The notes below the pieces were generated by a model. That model did no database searches, was not told the DNA's origin, and was given only the letters and a program-made list of their open reading frames with translations. 64,000 nt of DNA, from assembly GCA_028278645.1 (NCBI GenBank), contig JANQDZ010000065.1, forward strand, positions 35,178 to 99,177. The letters are read 5' to 3'. Source of the stretch: Longimicrobiales bacterium (lineage in GTDB: Bacteria; Gemmatimonadota; Gemmatimonadetes; Longimicrobiales; Gaopeijiaceae). Position 1 is the stretch's first letter. Every line of letters starts with the position of its first letter. The translations under genes and the position numbers were made by a program. This document shows, piece by piece, positions 52,344 through 61,202 of the stretch.

Positions 52344-54979
52344 ACCGCCTGGCCCGAATTCTCATCACCTTTTCCTCCTGGCTGGTTCCCAGGACCAGGA
52401 GGACCGAGTGGGTGGAGGAATGGGAGGGCGAACTCGCCGGATTGGATGAGATCCGGGGAGGCTCCCCCGGACACGGGAAGTACCCGGGCCCCTTTGAGTT
52501 TGCCGCGGGGTCGCTGCCCCACGCGGCTTGGACGATGAAAGAGGAGTGGACGTTGGGAAATCTATTGAGTCACGTCCAGTATGCTGGCCGGGTACTAAAG
52601 CGGGCTCCGGGCTTCACGCTGGTCGCCACGCTGACCTTGGCCCTGGGCATCGGGGCAAACACCGTCGTTTTTAGTATCGTCGATAGCACCGTGCTCAATC
52701 CTTTCCCGTTTCCGGATCCCAAAAGCCTCGTTGGAATCGGTCCGGCCTTCCCTCGGTTGGGTCAGGAGCTGAGCTATTTCGAGGCTCTCTCCCCGGCCGA
52801 ATACGAGGACATCCGTACGCAGAGCCGGACTCTCGAGAGAGTAGTGGCCTGGGACATGGGGAACCGGCAGATCGCCACCCAGGATGGATCGACCAACGTG
52901 TTCACGGCGTTCTGGTGGGGGGACGCGTTCCTGACCCTCGGCATGACACCGGCAGCCGGACGCGGCTTCCTTTCCGAAGAGATCGAGCGGGGTGACAGAG
53001 TGGCTGTCATCAGCCATCGGCTCTGGGAGAGCCTCTTCGGATCGGACCCGGATGTGGTCGGATCTACGATTCAGGTAAACGGCTATCCGTACGCTTTGGT
53101 GGGGGTCATGCCCCCCCGGACCCTCATCTACGGCACCGATCTCTGGACGCCCATGCCCGTCGGGCCTGAGGTGTATCCTCGGAACCGCAGGCAGTTCCAG
53201 GTGCTCGCTCGCATGGCCGACGACGTCACAATGACGGAAGTCAACGCCGAGTTGGAGGGGATAGCAGGGAGGGTAGAGGCAACCCACGCCGGGGAATTCG
53301 AAGAGTACCAAAACTGGAGTCTGATTGCTTCGACCTGGAATGACATCAACTCTCAGACCTTCCGTGCTGCAGCCTTCGTACTCCTCGGAGCCGTCGGCTT
53401 TGTCCTTCTCCTCGTGTGCGTCAACCTGGCCAATCTCCTTTTGGCGCGGGCCATGGGTCGAAGCCGTGATTTCGCTCTCCGGGGAGCCTTGGGAGCTCCG
53501 CGACGACGGATCCTAGCCGAGCTGTTTACCGAAAGTTTGGTGCTGGCAACTCTCGGTGGCACCGCCGGTGTCCTCGTCGCAGTCCTGGGCATCAGGGGGT
53601 TTTCCCGGGTGGTTGAGGTCCTTTCCATTCCCTTCCTTGGCGAGGTCTCCCTCAATGGCAGGGTCCTTCTCTTCACCGGCGCCGTTTCCATCTTGGCCGG
53701 GCTTGCGTTCGGGTTGCTTCCTGCCGTACACGCAACCCGATCCAACTTCCACGATCTACTGCAATCCGAGGGGAGGACTTCGGCCGGAAGCCGGAAAAAA
53801 CACCGCCTCCAGAGGATTCTGGTTGGGATGGAAACCGCTGTGGCCCTTGCCCTGCTGGTCGGTTCCGGCCTCCTGGTAAACAGCTTCCTCCGCCTTCAGA
53901 GGGTGGACCCGGGTTTTGATCCCGAGAGCGCTCTAACCATGCGCATCACGCTCCCATGGGAAGAGTACGACATGGAATCGATCATGGTGTTCTTCCAGGA
54001 GCTGAGGGATCGAGTGGATGGCCTGCCGGGGGTACGGAGTGCAGCAATCACCAGCCAGTATCCACCCTCGGTTTTCTTGGACCAGCAGGTGTCGGTGGAA
54101 GGTGAGACATACTTGGAAGGGGGAACCCTACCGCAGCCCTATCTCACTCTTGTCAGCCCAGGGTACTTCGAAGCCATGGGTATAGCCCTGGTGGTGGGAC
54201 GGACACTCACAGAGCAAGACCGCATGGGGATGCCGGACGTGGCGGTAGTCAACCAAGCTGCCGCGCGGAGGTTATTTGGGGACGAGAACCCGGTGGGATC
54301 ACGCTTCCGGATTGGCGGGCCAGGAGAGGAGGGGGAGTGGATCGAGGTGGTGGGCGTGGTGGCAGACACCCGGAACCTCGGGCTTGACGTGGATCCGCAG
54401 CCGGAGGTCTACGGGAGCACTTACCAGGTTCCGGGTGGGAATCAGTTCTTCCTCGTTGCGCGTACCGACAACGATCCCACGGCCATACTGCCCGCTATTA
54501 GAGAGACCGTGGCGAGCCTTGACCCAGACCAACCCATCTACATGATCCGAACCATCGAGGAGGCTTTCTCGGCGTCGTCGGCCGACAAGCGGATCGCCTC
54601 CTTGGCGCTGACCCTTTTCGCCGCCTTTGCCCTTCTCCTTGCCTCACTTGGTATTTATTCCGTGGTGGCTTTCGGCGTCGTGGAGAGGACAAGAGAAATC
54701 GGTGTCCGTATGGCTTTGGGGGCGGAGCCAAGCGGGGTCCTCCGGTTGGTGGTTCGGCAGGCCCTCATCCCGGTGGCAGTGGGCCTCGTGGCCGGTTTGG
54801 GGATCGCCTTCGGTGTCGGAGGGTTCCTTCAGTCCCTCCTTTTCGGGATTTCGGCGGCCGATCCTCTCACGTTCGGCATTGTGACTCTCCTGCTCCTTGG
54901 GGTGGCGGCGTTGGCCAGTTATCTGCCGGCTCGGAGGGCCAGCTACATGGACCCTGTCATAGCGCTCAGGGAGGAGTAG
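52340..54979 (+). CDS. ADOP: duplicated MacB/FtsX-like ABC permease (module 3)
   Basis: 879 aa. N-terminal segment WVEEWEGELAGLDE (about 24-38) is the usual short cytosolic head, then [46 protein letters not shown], periplasmic domain with EEYQNWSLIASTW, FtsX helices with ALRGALGAPRRRILAELFTESL, and a second unit (about 490 onward) with RTREIGVRMALGAEPSGVLRLVV and YLPARRASYMDPVIALREE at the C-terminus. Two MacB units and no ATPase. The overlapping PadR gene suggests inducible expression. Confidence 0.92.
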   Translation: MNRLARILITFSSWLVPRTRRTEWVEEWEGELAGLDEIRGGSPGHGKYPGPFEFAAGSLPHAAWTMKEEWTLGNLLSHVQYAGRVLKRAPGFTLVATLTLALGIGANTVVFSIVDSTVLNPFPFPDPKSLVGIGPAFPRLGQELSYFEALSPAEYEDIRTQSRTLERVVAWDMGNRQIATQDGSTNVFTAFWWGDAFLTLGMTPAAGRGFLSEEIERGDRVAVISHRLWESLFGSDPDVVGSTIQVNGYPYALVGVMPPRTLIYGTDLWTPMPVGPEVYPRNRRQFQVLARMADDVTMTEVNAELEGIAGRVEATHAGEFEEYQNWSLIASTWNDINSQTFRAAAFVLLGAVGFVLLLVCVNLANLLLARAMGRSRDFALRGALGAPRRRILAELFTESLVLATLGGTAGVLVAVLGIRGFSRVVEVLSIPFLGEVSLNGRVLLFTGAVSILAGLAFGLLPAVHATRSNFHDLLQSEGRTSAGSRKKHRLQRILVGMETAVALALLVGSGLLVNSFLRLQRVDPGFDPESALTMRITLPWEEYDMESIMVFFQELRDRVDGLPGVRSAAITSQYPPSVFLDQQVSVEGETYLEGGTLPQPYLTLVSPGYFEAMGIALVVGRTLTEQDRMGMPDVAVVNQAAARRLFGDENPVGSRFRIGGPGEEGEWIEVVGVVADTRNLGLDVDPQPEVYGSTYQVPGGNQFFLVARTDNDPTAILPAIRETVASLDPDQPIYMIRTIEEAFSASSADKRIASLALTLFAAFALLLASLGIYSVVAFGVVERTREIGVRMALGAEPSGVLRLVVRQALIPVAVGLVAGLGIAFGVGGFLQSLLFGISAADPLTFGIVTLLLLGVAALASYLPARRASYMDPVIALREE

Positions 54980-55153
54980 CGGGGCGCAGTTGACGTGCCT
55001 GCATGCCACCACAGATCGGGCCCTGACCTCGGATTCCCCCGAGAAGTGCAATGAAAACAGTCCCGGGGGGCCGTCCAGGTGGATGGCTGCCCTGGTCATG
55101 TGCTGGGCCCATTCAGCCGGTCCATGCAGGCCGCCTCCCGAGATCTTCGTCCT

Positions 55154-56320
55154 TCAGGAAATGGGATCCAAGCCTAGAGCTATCCGCCCACTGAATTCAC
55201 GCTGGCGCCTGCTCGGAAGGGGATGGAAATGCATCGCGCGGACATCCCTGACGATCCTCTCAACCGGGTGCCCTCGGAAGAAACCTCCGCCGCCCACGAT
55301 TTCCGCAGCCACTTCGACGGCTTCTTTCAGGGCTTCCGCCGCGATGGTCTTCCGCTGGAGGATATCGTCTGCGAGTTGGAGGGTCGGTGTGAAGCCATGG
55401 TTCTGGTTGAGGGCTATCATATCCTTCATTGCCATGGTCGCCACGGAGAACGCGCTGAGCATCTCCCCTACCGCCGGTGCCAGCTCAGCCCCCCGCCTCC
55501 TGGCGCTCTTGGTGGCCAGACCAACTGCGGTCTCCACAAGTCCCACATAGGCTGCGGTGATGAGCGGAAGAGCCGTTGGAATGACCACATTCCACATTGG
55601 GTGCCAGCCCTTGGCACTCCTTCGCAACGCGATGGCCTCGTCGGGAACAAAAACGTCCTCCAGGACCAGGTCGTGAGAACCGGTTCCACGCATCCCCATA
55701 GCGTCCCAGGTCTTCACAAACTTCAACCCCTTGGTGCTGAACGGAATGGCGAAGTGGAGGACCTCGTCTTCCCCGTCCCCATCATACGCCACGCTCGACA
55801 CGAAGATATCGGCCCCGGGCCCCCCGCTTACAAACCGTTTGTGAGCCCGCACAAGGAATCCTCCCTCGACCCGCTCTGCCTCTCCGGACGACTTGAGCCA
55901 GTCGTTGGCTCCGGTACCGGCAATGACCAATTCCCCTGAAGCGAGGCGGCGCAGTGTAGCCGTGGCCTGTTCATCCCCGTGGAGGTGTTTGTAGACGTTC
56001 ACGGCCAAAGGGTGGGTGTGCATGGCGAATGCGAGAGCCGTTGACCCGCAATTGCGCCCCAACTCCCGTATGATATCGCAAAGCTCTTTGTACGAGGCAC
56101 CGCCACCACCCAGATCAAGGGGAATGCCGGCCGAAAAGAGCTTGCCGTCCCGAAGCTCTTGGTAGTTGCCCGCCACGAAGGTGCCGGAACGATCATGGTC
56201 GGCGGCTCTTTCAGCCAGCGTCGGCCCCAGGGCTCTCGCTTCCTCCAGGAAGTCGACTCGGGTTTCCCTGCTTTTAACTACCGTAGTGTCCGTGTCTCGG
56301 ATCATCGTACTCGTTGTCAT
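55154..56320 (-). CDS. Acyl-CoA dehydrogenase-fold flavin monooxygenase (HsaA/HpaB-like)
   Basis: 388 aa from ATG 56320, chosen because AGGAGG lies 6 nt upstream and the frame overlaps the flavin reductase stop by 4 bp; the longer open frame to 56431 is only shadow sequence. The acyl-CoA dehydrogenase fold is visible: ELGRNCGSTALAFAMHTH, ASGELVIAGTGANDWL, GGFLVRAHKRFVSGGPGADIFV, WDAMGMRGTGSHDLVLEDVFVP and VAAEIVGGGGFFRGHPVERIVRD. With a reductase gene next to it, a two-component FADH2/FMNH2-dependent hydroxylase or dibenzothiophene-type monooxygenase is more likely than a true acyl-CoA dehydrogenase. Substrate unknown. Confidence 0.85.
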   Translation of the reverse strand: MTTSTMIRDTDTTVVKSRETRVDFLEEARALGPTLAERAADHDRSGTFVAGNYQELRDGKLFSAGIPLDLGGGGASYKELCDIIRELGRNCGSTALAFAMHTHPLAVNVYKHLHGDEQATATLRRLASGELVIAGTGANDWLKSSGEAERVEGGFLVRAHKRFVSGGPGADIFVSSVAYDGDGEDEVLHFAIPFSTKGLKFVKTWDAMGMRGTGSHDLVLEDVFVPDEAIALRRSAKGWHPMWNVVIPTALPLITAAYVGLVETAVGLATKSARRRGAELAPAVGEMLSAFSVATMAMKDMIALNQNHGFTPTLQLADDILQRKTIAAEALKEAVEVAAEIVGGGGFFRGHPVERIVRDVRAMHFHPLPSRRQREFSGRIALGLDPIS

Positions 56321-56934
56321 TGGGATCCTCCTGCAACTCTGCCGCCGCGGCGCGGCGTTCGAAGTGTTCGGGCTGCCGTGGGGCGCCGTCGAGTGTTCCT
56401 GCGGCTTCTCGCATCCGGGTGCGTGGTCCAACGAAGGGGCCGGCCATAGGCACGGGCCGTGTACAGAAGTGGGTCCCCGGAGCCTGCTGAGACCTCTGTG
56501 ACCCTGCCGACGAAGATCGTATGGCTCCCAGCGTCATGGGCTTGCTCAAGGACACAGGCGAATGTGGCGACGGCGTCGGCGAGAACAGGAGCTCCCGACA
56601 GGCCGAAGATCCATTCCCCGACCAGGAATTCGTAGGCCTGGCGCGAGGACGATTGGCCGCCGAAGGCCTGGGCAAGATCCTTCTGATCGACGGTCAGCAG
56701 GTTCACGCTGAACACACCGTTCTCACAGAGGGCCGCATGGGCCCTGCTCTTCCGGTTCACACACACCAGAATCAAAGGGGGCTCCGCGGACACCGACGAT
56801 ACGCTGCTCACCGTGATCCCCACCCGACCCCAGGGGCCATCCGTGGCCAAGACTGCGACCCCGTTGACGGCGCCGGCCATGGCCGCGGTGAATTCTTCTC
56901 GGAGCACCTCGGTAGTCGCTGGACTCTGGCTCAT
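56317..56934 (-). CDS. Flavin reductase domain protein (two-component monooxygenase partner)
   Basis: 205 aa. Flavin reductase-like fold: FTAAMAGAVNGVAVLATDGPWGRVGITVSSVSSVSAEPPLILVCVNRKS, GVFSVNLLTVDQKDLAQAFGG, and HTIFVGRVTEVSAGSGDPLLYTARAYG. It reduces FMN or FAD with NAD(P)H and hands it to the monooxygenase encoded next (4-bp overlap). The last 35 residues are basic and probably disordered. GGGAGAG precedes the ATG, and a perfect TetR palindrome is 16 bp further upstream, so the pair is under TetR control. Confidence 0.88.
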   Translation of the reverse strand: MSQSPATTEVLREEFTAAMAGAVNGVAVLATDGPWGRVGITVSSVSSVSAEPPLILVCVNRKSRAHAALCENGVFSVNLLTVDQKDLAQAFGGQSSSRQAYEFLVGEWIFGLSGAPVLADAVATFACVLEQAHDAGSHTIFVGRVTEVSAGSGDPLLYTARAYGRPLRWTTHPDARSRRNTRRRPTAARTLRTPRRGGRVAGGSQ

Positions 56935-56950
56935 TTTTCTCTCCCTTCCA

Positions 56951-56978
56951 GGAATAAACCGACTAGTCGGTTTATTCC
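56951..56978. promoter_or_regulatory. TetR operator 1 (perfect 28-bp palindrome)
   Basis: Bases 56951-56978 form a perfect palindrome with core AAACCGACTAGTCGGTTT. It lies 16 bp upstream of the flavin reductase start codon and just past the 3' end of the TetR gene, so binding would block the oxygenase operon. The core recurs with one mismatch in front of the tetR gene itself. Confidence 0.9.
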
Positions 56979-56994
56979 TATGACAAAAAAAAAC

Positions 56995-57591
56995 TCATGC
57001 AGTTTTAAGGACCCCCCGGCGAACGCGGTTACGGAAGCGCTCGAGGGCCCGGTTGACATAACTCCAGTCCTGGTGGGCTTTGGCCAGGATCAAAGCACCC
57101 TCAACAACCACGATGAAATGCTCGGCAAGCTCCTTTGGGGAGAGCCCGTCCGGCATACGATCTTTGGCGGCCAAGGGAGCCATTCCCGCAGCCAACCCCC
57201 TGGCGACGCCCTCGAACTTCTCCGACACGGCATTTCTGATGATGGGGTTCGTCTCCGCAAGGTCCAGGGCGAAGGTCCCCAACAGGCACCCGTCTCCCCA
57301 CATCTCTCCCGCCATGGCAATCAGGTGATCCACGAGTTCCAATGCCTTTTGGGTAGGGTCATTCGCATCGTGGTACGGCCCATCGGCCACGACTCGTTCG
57401 TTCCTGGCCGCAAACCGATCGAGGATGGCCAGCCCTACCTCCTCCTTCGTTCTAAAGAAGTGATAGAAGCTCCCCTTACTGACGCCGGCGGCTTCGCAGA
57501 TCTCATCCACCGTCGTGGCCGCATAACCTCTTGCCAGCATTAACTCCTGCCCGGCTTCCAGGATCTTGTCTTTGGCGGTGATCTTCATCAT
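56995..57591 (-). CDS. TetR/AcrR-family repressor of the flavin monooxygenase operon
   Basis: 198 aa from ATG 57591 (or 57588, tandem ATG). Helix-turn-helix at the N-terminus: KDKILEAGQELMLARGYAATTVDEICEAAGVSKGSFYHFFRTKEEVGLAIL; the ligand domain follows (CLLGTFALDLAETNPIIRNAVSEKFEGVARGL). The open frame upstream of 57591 would run through its own operator, so it is excluded. No Shine-Dalgarno is present, and the promoter predicted around the operator puts the transcript start at or next to the ATG. It is encoded in line with the flavin reductase operon, and both have the same palindrome; a hydrophobic or aromatic inducer is plausible. Confidence 0.92.
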   Translation of the reverse strand: MMKITAKDKILEAGQELMLARGYAATTVDEICEAAGVSKGSFYHFFRTKEEVGLAILDRFAARNERVVADGPYHDANDPTQKALELVDHLIAMAGEMWGDGCLLGTFALDLAETNPIIRNAVSEKFEGVARGLAAGMAPLAAKDRMPDGLSPKELAEHFIVVVEGALILAKAHQDWSYVNRALERFRNRVRRGVLKTA

Positions 57592-57598
57592 GGCCGTA

Positions 57599-57627
57599 TA
57601 AATAAACCGACTAGTTGGTTTAGTCAA
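57599..57627 (-). promoter_or_regulatory. TetR operator 2 inside its own promoter
   Basis: On the minus strand, TTGACT (57627-57622), 17 nt, TATTTA (57604-57599), with AACCAACTAGTCGGTT, the operator with one mismatch, filling the spacer. RNA polymerase and TetR could not bind together, so autorepression is expected. The ATG at 57591 is 8 nt from the -10 box, which again predicts a leaderless transcript. Confidence 0.7.
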
Positions 57628-57786
57628 GGGTTTTCTGAACGTATGGGGATGCACGGCCGTCCTCGTGCTCTGGAAGCTGGACTTGCCGCTGCCGGCATAT
57701 TAGGCATGCCGGAGGCTCGCGGACGCTTGCTGATCCCCTGTCTCTTCTTTGACCAAATCGCGTATCGGACCTGTAGAGGAGGAGTC

Positions 57787-58863
57787 ATGATGAGAGCGAC
57801 CCTGAGGCTCCGAGTTCCTTTCAACTACCTGTTTCTTCTGACTGCAGCTCCAACCTCGGTCGCCGCACAAGGTGGGCCGTTGTTCTCCACCGACGAGGTA
57901 CTGGAGTTCACCATCCGGGCCCCGTTCGAGGAGATCTTCCGGCACCGCGGTCAGGAAAGCGAAGAATATCCTGGACTGGTAGTCCTTACCGGAATTCCGG
58001 GATCCCCGGACCCTTTGAAGGTGGACATTCGCACGAGGGGCCGCACACGCCTCGAAAAGCGGATCTGTCGGTTTCCCCCGCTTCGCCTGGACTTCCCGAA
58101 AGACTCTTTGGCCGGAACGCCGTTCGAGGGAGAAAACCGGCTCAAGCTCGTAACCCATTGCCAGGACGACCGGGAGGAATACGAGCAGTATGTCCTCCTC
58201 GAGCACCTTATCTACAGAGTCTACAACCTCTTGACGGACCTCAGCTTTCGCGTGAGGCTCGCTCGGATCACATACGAAGACACCGCTGGGGATCGGGACA
58301 CCATCACACGGTTCGGATTCCTCATCGAGCACGAGGAGGCGGTGGCGGAACGCACTGGCTGGAAGAATCTCAAGGTGCCCGGGGTCCCGCCGGCAGCGCT
58401 CGATCCCGAGAACCTCGCACAGGCCGAGGTCTTCCAGTATCTGATCGGGAACACCGACTGGTCCGCTTTTTCTCCGGACCCAGGTAGTCCCGATTGTTGT
58501 CACAACACCAAACCCATCGGAGCCCCTACCGGTCCGGTCTTCACACTTCCCTATGACTTCGACATTTCGGGGTTGCTGAACACCCGATATGCCAACCGGC
58601 TCTTTCGCGGGAACCTGGACCAGATGGGGCTTCGCAGTGTTCGCCAGCGACGGTTCCGAGGCCTCTGCACGTCCTCACCCCAATGGCCAGCCACTCTTGC
58701 GAGGTTCCACGAGCTCCGGCCAGGAATCGAGGCTCTATTCAACAACCAGGAGGGGCTGGAGAGGGACGTTCTCGAAGACACGCTCGAGTATATCGCCGAG
58801 TTCTACGACGTCATCAACGACCAGGGGAGAGTCCGAAGAGAGTTCGAGCGTCACTGCAGGTGA
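57787..58863 (+). CDS. Exported protein of unknown function, 358 aa
   Basis: Start ATG 57787 (tandem with 57790) follows GAGGAGGAG and opens a signal peptide (RATLRLRVPFNYLFLLTAAPTSVAAQ). The mature protein has FSTDEVLEFTIRAPFEEIFRHRG, a strand block PLKVDIRTRGRTRLEKRICRFPPLRLDFPK, ENRLKLVTHC, YVLLEHLIYRVYNLLTDLSFRVRLARITYED, FGFLIEHEEAVAERTGW and VFTLPYDFDISGLLNTRYA. This order (Lys-His, D-F-D) recalls CotH-type kinase-like proteins, but I cannot assign it. Several Cys (C75, C120, pair CC) may form disulfides outside the cell. The open frame upstream of 57787 has no coding features. Confidence 0.75.
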   Translation: MMRATLRLRVPFNYLFLLTAAPTSVAAQGGPLFSTDEVLEFTIRAPFEEIFRHRGQESEEYPGLVVLTGIPGSPDPLKVDIRTRGRTRLEKRICRFPPLRLDFPKDSLAGTPFEGENRLKLVTHCQDDREEYEQYVLLEHLIYRVYNLLTDLSFRVRLARITYEDTAGDRDTITRFGFLIEHEEAVAERTGWKNLKVPGVPPAALDPENLAQAEVFQYLIGNTDWSAFSPDPGSPDCCHNTKPIGAPTGPVFTLPYDFDISGLLNTRYANRLFRGNLDQMGLRSVRQRRFRGLCTSSPQWPATLARFHELRPGIEALFNNQEGLERDVLEDTLEYIAEFYDVINDQGRVRREFERHCR

Positions 58864-59240
58864 AGGACCCAGTGGGTGCACCAGGGAGGTCCCCCACGTT
58901 GTACCCATCCAAAAAACTGGCCTCGGGAAAAATATTCCTTAATCCATCTTTCTTGACAGTTAATCATTCCACAGTGCGAATCTGAGAGTCCGCAGCCTAC
59001 CTGAGTAGTGAGCGAGCAGGTTTGTACAGTTGACCACCCCAACAATTTCCATGTTGACGATCCCGAAACGCCTGACGGAAGCCCCCGAGGACCGCTATCG
59101 CATAGAGCGGGATTGAGCTCCAATCGCAGCGGGATCTTCGCTTGGGTCAGAGGTCAATCCGAGGATAGCGACCTAACCCTTTTTCCATTCATCGGGAGTC
59201 TCCCGGAGAAACTTCCCGTTACACGGTCGCGCCGTGTTGA
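58864..59240. other. 377-bp region without a supported gene
   Basis: Between two convergent genes. It holds TTCTTGACAGTTAA (58952-58965), an excellent -35 element without a good -10 box, and a GTG-start 78-codon frame at 59008 with no recognisable domain or ribosome site. Base composition becomes AT-richer around 58930-58970. I see no hairpin with a T tract, no repeat and no RNA gene. Confidence 0.6.
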
Positions 59241-60272
59241 CTAGGACATCTCCCCCAGAGCGGCGAACGGGTCCACCCCCCGTTCTCTCGGAGGGAGAAT
59301 GTGCGGGTACTCGGGTTTCAACCTGCTGACTTCGTCCAGGCGCGACAGTTCGTTGGCGGACAGCTTCAGATCGACGGCCGCGAGGTTGTCTTCGAGTTGC
59401 TCCTGTTTTCGCGCGCCAACGATGACGCTGGTCACGCCATCCTGGTGCAATAGCCACGCCAATGCCACTCGCGCCGGGGAGGCGTCGTGCGCGGCGCCGA
59501 TGTCCCGTAGGACTTCAACGATCTGGTCGCCCTGCTCAAAGTCCACAGGCGGGAAGCTGAAAGCCGCGCGGCGTCCACCGGCCGCCCCCTCACCCGTGTA
59601 CTTGCCCGAGAGAAAACCGCCTGCCAGCGGGCTCCACACCATCACGCCCAGACCCAGGTCACGCACGGCGGGAAGGATCTCCCGCTCGAGTTCACGCCCG
59701 GCCAGCGAGTAGTAGGCCTGCACCGAACAAAAGCGCTCTGTGCCCAGAATGCGGGCGAGGCCGTCAGCCTTGGCGATCTGCCAGGCGGCGTAGTTGGACA
59801 GGCCGATGTAGCGGACCTTGCCCTGACGCACGCAGTCGTCCAGCGCGCGTAGCGTTTCGTCAAGGGGGGTGGTGGGATCGACGCTGTGAACCTGGTACAG
59901 ATCGATGTAGTCGGTGCCCAGGCGCTCAAGGCTCTTCTCGATTTCGCGCATGATCGACATGCGGCTGGTGCCCAGGGCGTTGATCTCGGTGCGGTTAGTG
60001 AAATAGACCTTGGTTGCGATCACAGCGTCTTCACGCTTTCCCGACAGTGCCCTGCCGAGCATCCGCTCTGACGCCCCTTCGCCATACATGTTGGCGGTGT
60101 CGAAGAAGTTCACGCCGGCGTCGAGGGCGGTGCCAATCATGCGGTCGGCGTCGGTCTGGGACATTCCGCCGATCATCTCTGCGAACGCCGACTCCTCGTC
60201 GTTGAAGGTCATCGCGCCGAAGCATATGCGGGACACATAGAGGCCGGTGTTTCCGAGAGGGAGGTATTGCAT
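59241..60272 (-). CDS. Aldo/keto reductase under TetR control
   Basis: 343 aa from ATG 60272, with AAGGAG close upstream on its strand; the ATG at 60296 would add eight unlike residues. Tetrad: D58 and Y63 in FFDTANMYGEG, K88 in VIATKVY and the His of IDLYQVHSVDP. C-terminal VIVGARKQEQLEDNLAA binds NADP phosphate. Its codons (many GCG, CGC, CTG) differ from those of the neighbours, suggesting transfer, perhaps from a proteobacterium. A TetR palindrome stands about 28 bp before its start, so a stress or electrophile-induced detoxifying reductase is inferred. Confidence 0.92.
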   Translation of the reverse strand: MQYLPLGNTGLYVSRICFGAMTFNDEESAFAEMIGGMSQTDADRMIGTALDAGVNFFDTANMYGEGASERMLGRALSGKREDAVIATKVYFTNRTEINALGTSRMSIMREIEKSLERLGTDYIDLYQVHSVDPTTPLDETLRALDDCVRQGKVRYIGLSNYAAWQIAKADGLARILGTERFCSVQAYYSLAGRELEREILPAVRDLGLGVMVWSPLAGGFLSGKYTGEGAAGGRRAAFSFPPVDFEQGDQIVEVLRDIGAAHDASPARVALAWLLHQDGVTSVIVGARKQEQLEDNLAAVDLKLSANELSRLDEVSRLKPEYPHILPPRERGVDPFAALGEMS

Positions 60273-60300
60273 TGGTATTCTCCTTGTAGTTCCCATAGGG

Positions 60301-60320
60301 CGGACTGAACGTTCATTCCG
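60301..60320. promoter_or_regulatory. TetR operator in front of the aldo/keto reductase
   Basis: CGGACTGAACGTTCATTCCG, an inverted repeat with one mismatch, shares 18 of 20 bases with the palindrome in front of the second tetR gene (60961-60980). Confidence 0.82.
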
Positions 60321-60361
60321 CGCAACAGTCCAAAAAAGGAAGCCCGCGGGCTCCCAGGTTT

Positions 60362-60937
60362 CTACTCGCAGCCGATGCTGCGCCAGATTGCATCGAGGGC
60401 CTGATCGATGAGCTCGTCGTCGAGCGTCACATCCTTTAGCTGACTCGCGCTCGACAGCTGAGCCAGGGGGCCGAAGATCATCGCCATCACCACGGGGAGC
60501 GGAAGGTCGCGGATCTCGCCGTCACAGATACCGCGTTCTATGACGTCCACGTAGTCGGACATCAGTTGCTCTCGGATGCGCCTGGTTTCGTCACCGATGA
60601 AGGGCGAGTTGTAATACTGGTCCAGAAAACGGAACCTGGCCGACTCACAAGCTCGCGCACTGATAGCGTTGCGGAACATCAATCCGACGGCGTCACGAAC
60701 CGAGAGTTCCTCGGTGTAGCCCTTGAGCACCTGGGCGTTGATTGCCTGCTTCTCACGGACGTAGAGGGCGTTAATGAGTTCTTCTTTACTCTCGTAGTAC
60801 CGGTAGATCGTGCCAGCTCCTACCCCAGCCTTCTCCGCGATTGCCGACATCGGAGTGCCGTGGAACCCCCGCTCGCCGATCAACTCCAGCGTGGCGTCCA
60901 GTATCGCCTCTTGTTTCTCTGTCAGTTCCAGTACCAT
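60362..60937 (-). CDS. TetR/AcrR-family repressor of the aldo/keto reductase
   Basis: 191 aa from ATG 60937. HTH: EKQEAILDATLELIGERGFHGTPMSAIAEKAGVGAGTIYRYYESKEELINALY, ligand part with RACESARFRFLDQYYNSPFIGDETRRIREQLMSDY. Longer frames (to 61027) are read through its own operator. It lies upstream of the reductase on the same strand, 89 bp apart, with matching palindromes before both genes. The ligand is unknown. Codon use resembles the reductase more than the surrounding genes. Confidence 0.92.
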   Translation of the reverse strand: MVLELTEKQEAILDATLELIGERGFHGTPMSAIAEKAGVGAGTIYRYYESKEELINALYVREKQAINAQVLKGYTEELSVRDAVGLMFRNAISARACESARFRFLDQYYNSPFIGDETRRIREQLMSDYVDVIERGICDGEIRDLPLPVVMAMIFGPLAQLSSASQLKDVTLDDELIDQALDAIWRSIGCE

Positions 60938-60960
60938 GGGGTTTTTCCCTCGACCTTCGT

Positions 60961-60980
60961 CGGAATGAATGTTCATTCCG
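60961..60980. promoter_or_regulatory. TetR operator in front of the second tetR gene
   Basis: CGGAATGAATGTTCATTCCG is a 20-bp inverted repeat with 9-bp arms and a 2-nt centre, 23 bp before the tetR start codon. It pairs with the site at 60301-60320. Confidence 0.85.
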
Positions 60981-61202
60981 CTCTTAGAATACTTCCATCC
61001 CACCGAGGCGTCAACCCCAAATTCCACTGCTTTGCGAAGTGGGGACCCGGCGAGACACCCAACCCCAAGAGAGCCTCCTGCCTCGCCAAGCTCTCTATTT
61101 TTCGCTCATGGTGCCCACCTGAATGCAGCGGAGCCGGACCACTCCCCTCCCTTCGATTCAAACCATAGCCCCCTCAGGGGCGTCTACTCTCTGTAGGCCC
61201 CA

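Noticed and set aside
56985..56993. A9 run between tetR and the flavin reductase operator, as a terminator
   Set aside because: No hairpin precedes it on the tetR strand, so it was not called a terminator.
59008..59244. A 78-codon plus-strand frame in the 377-bp gap
   Set aside because: No recognisable domain, weak start, composition of non-coding sequence, and its end overlaps the AKR gene.
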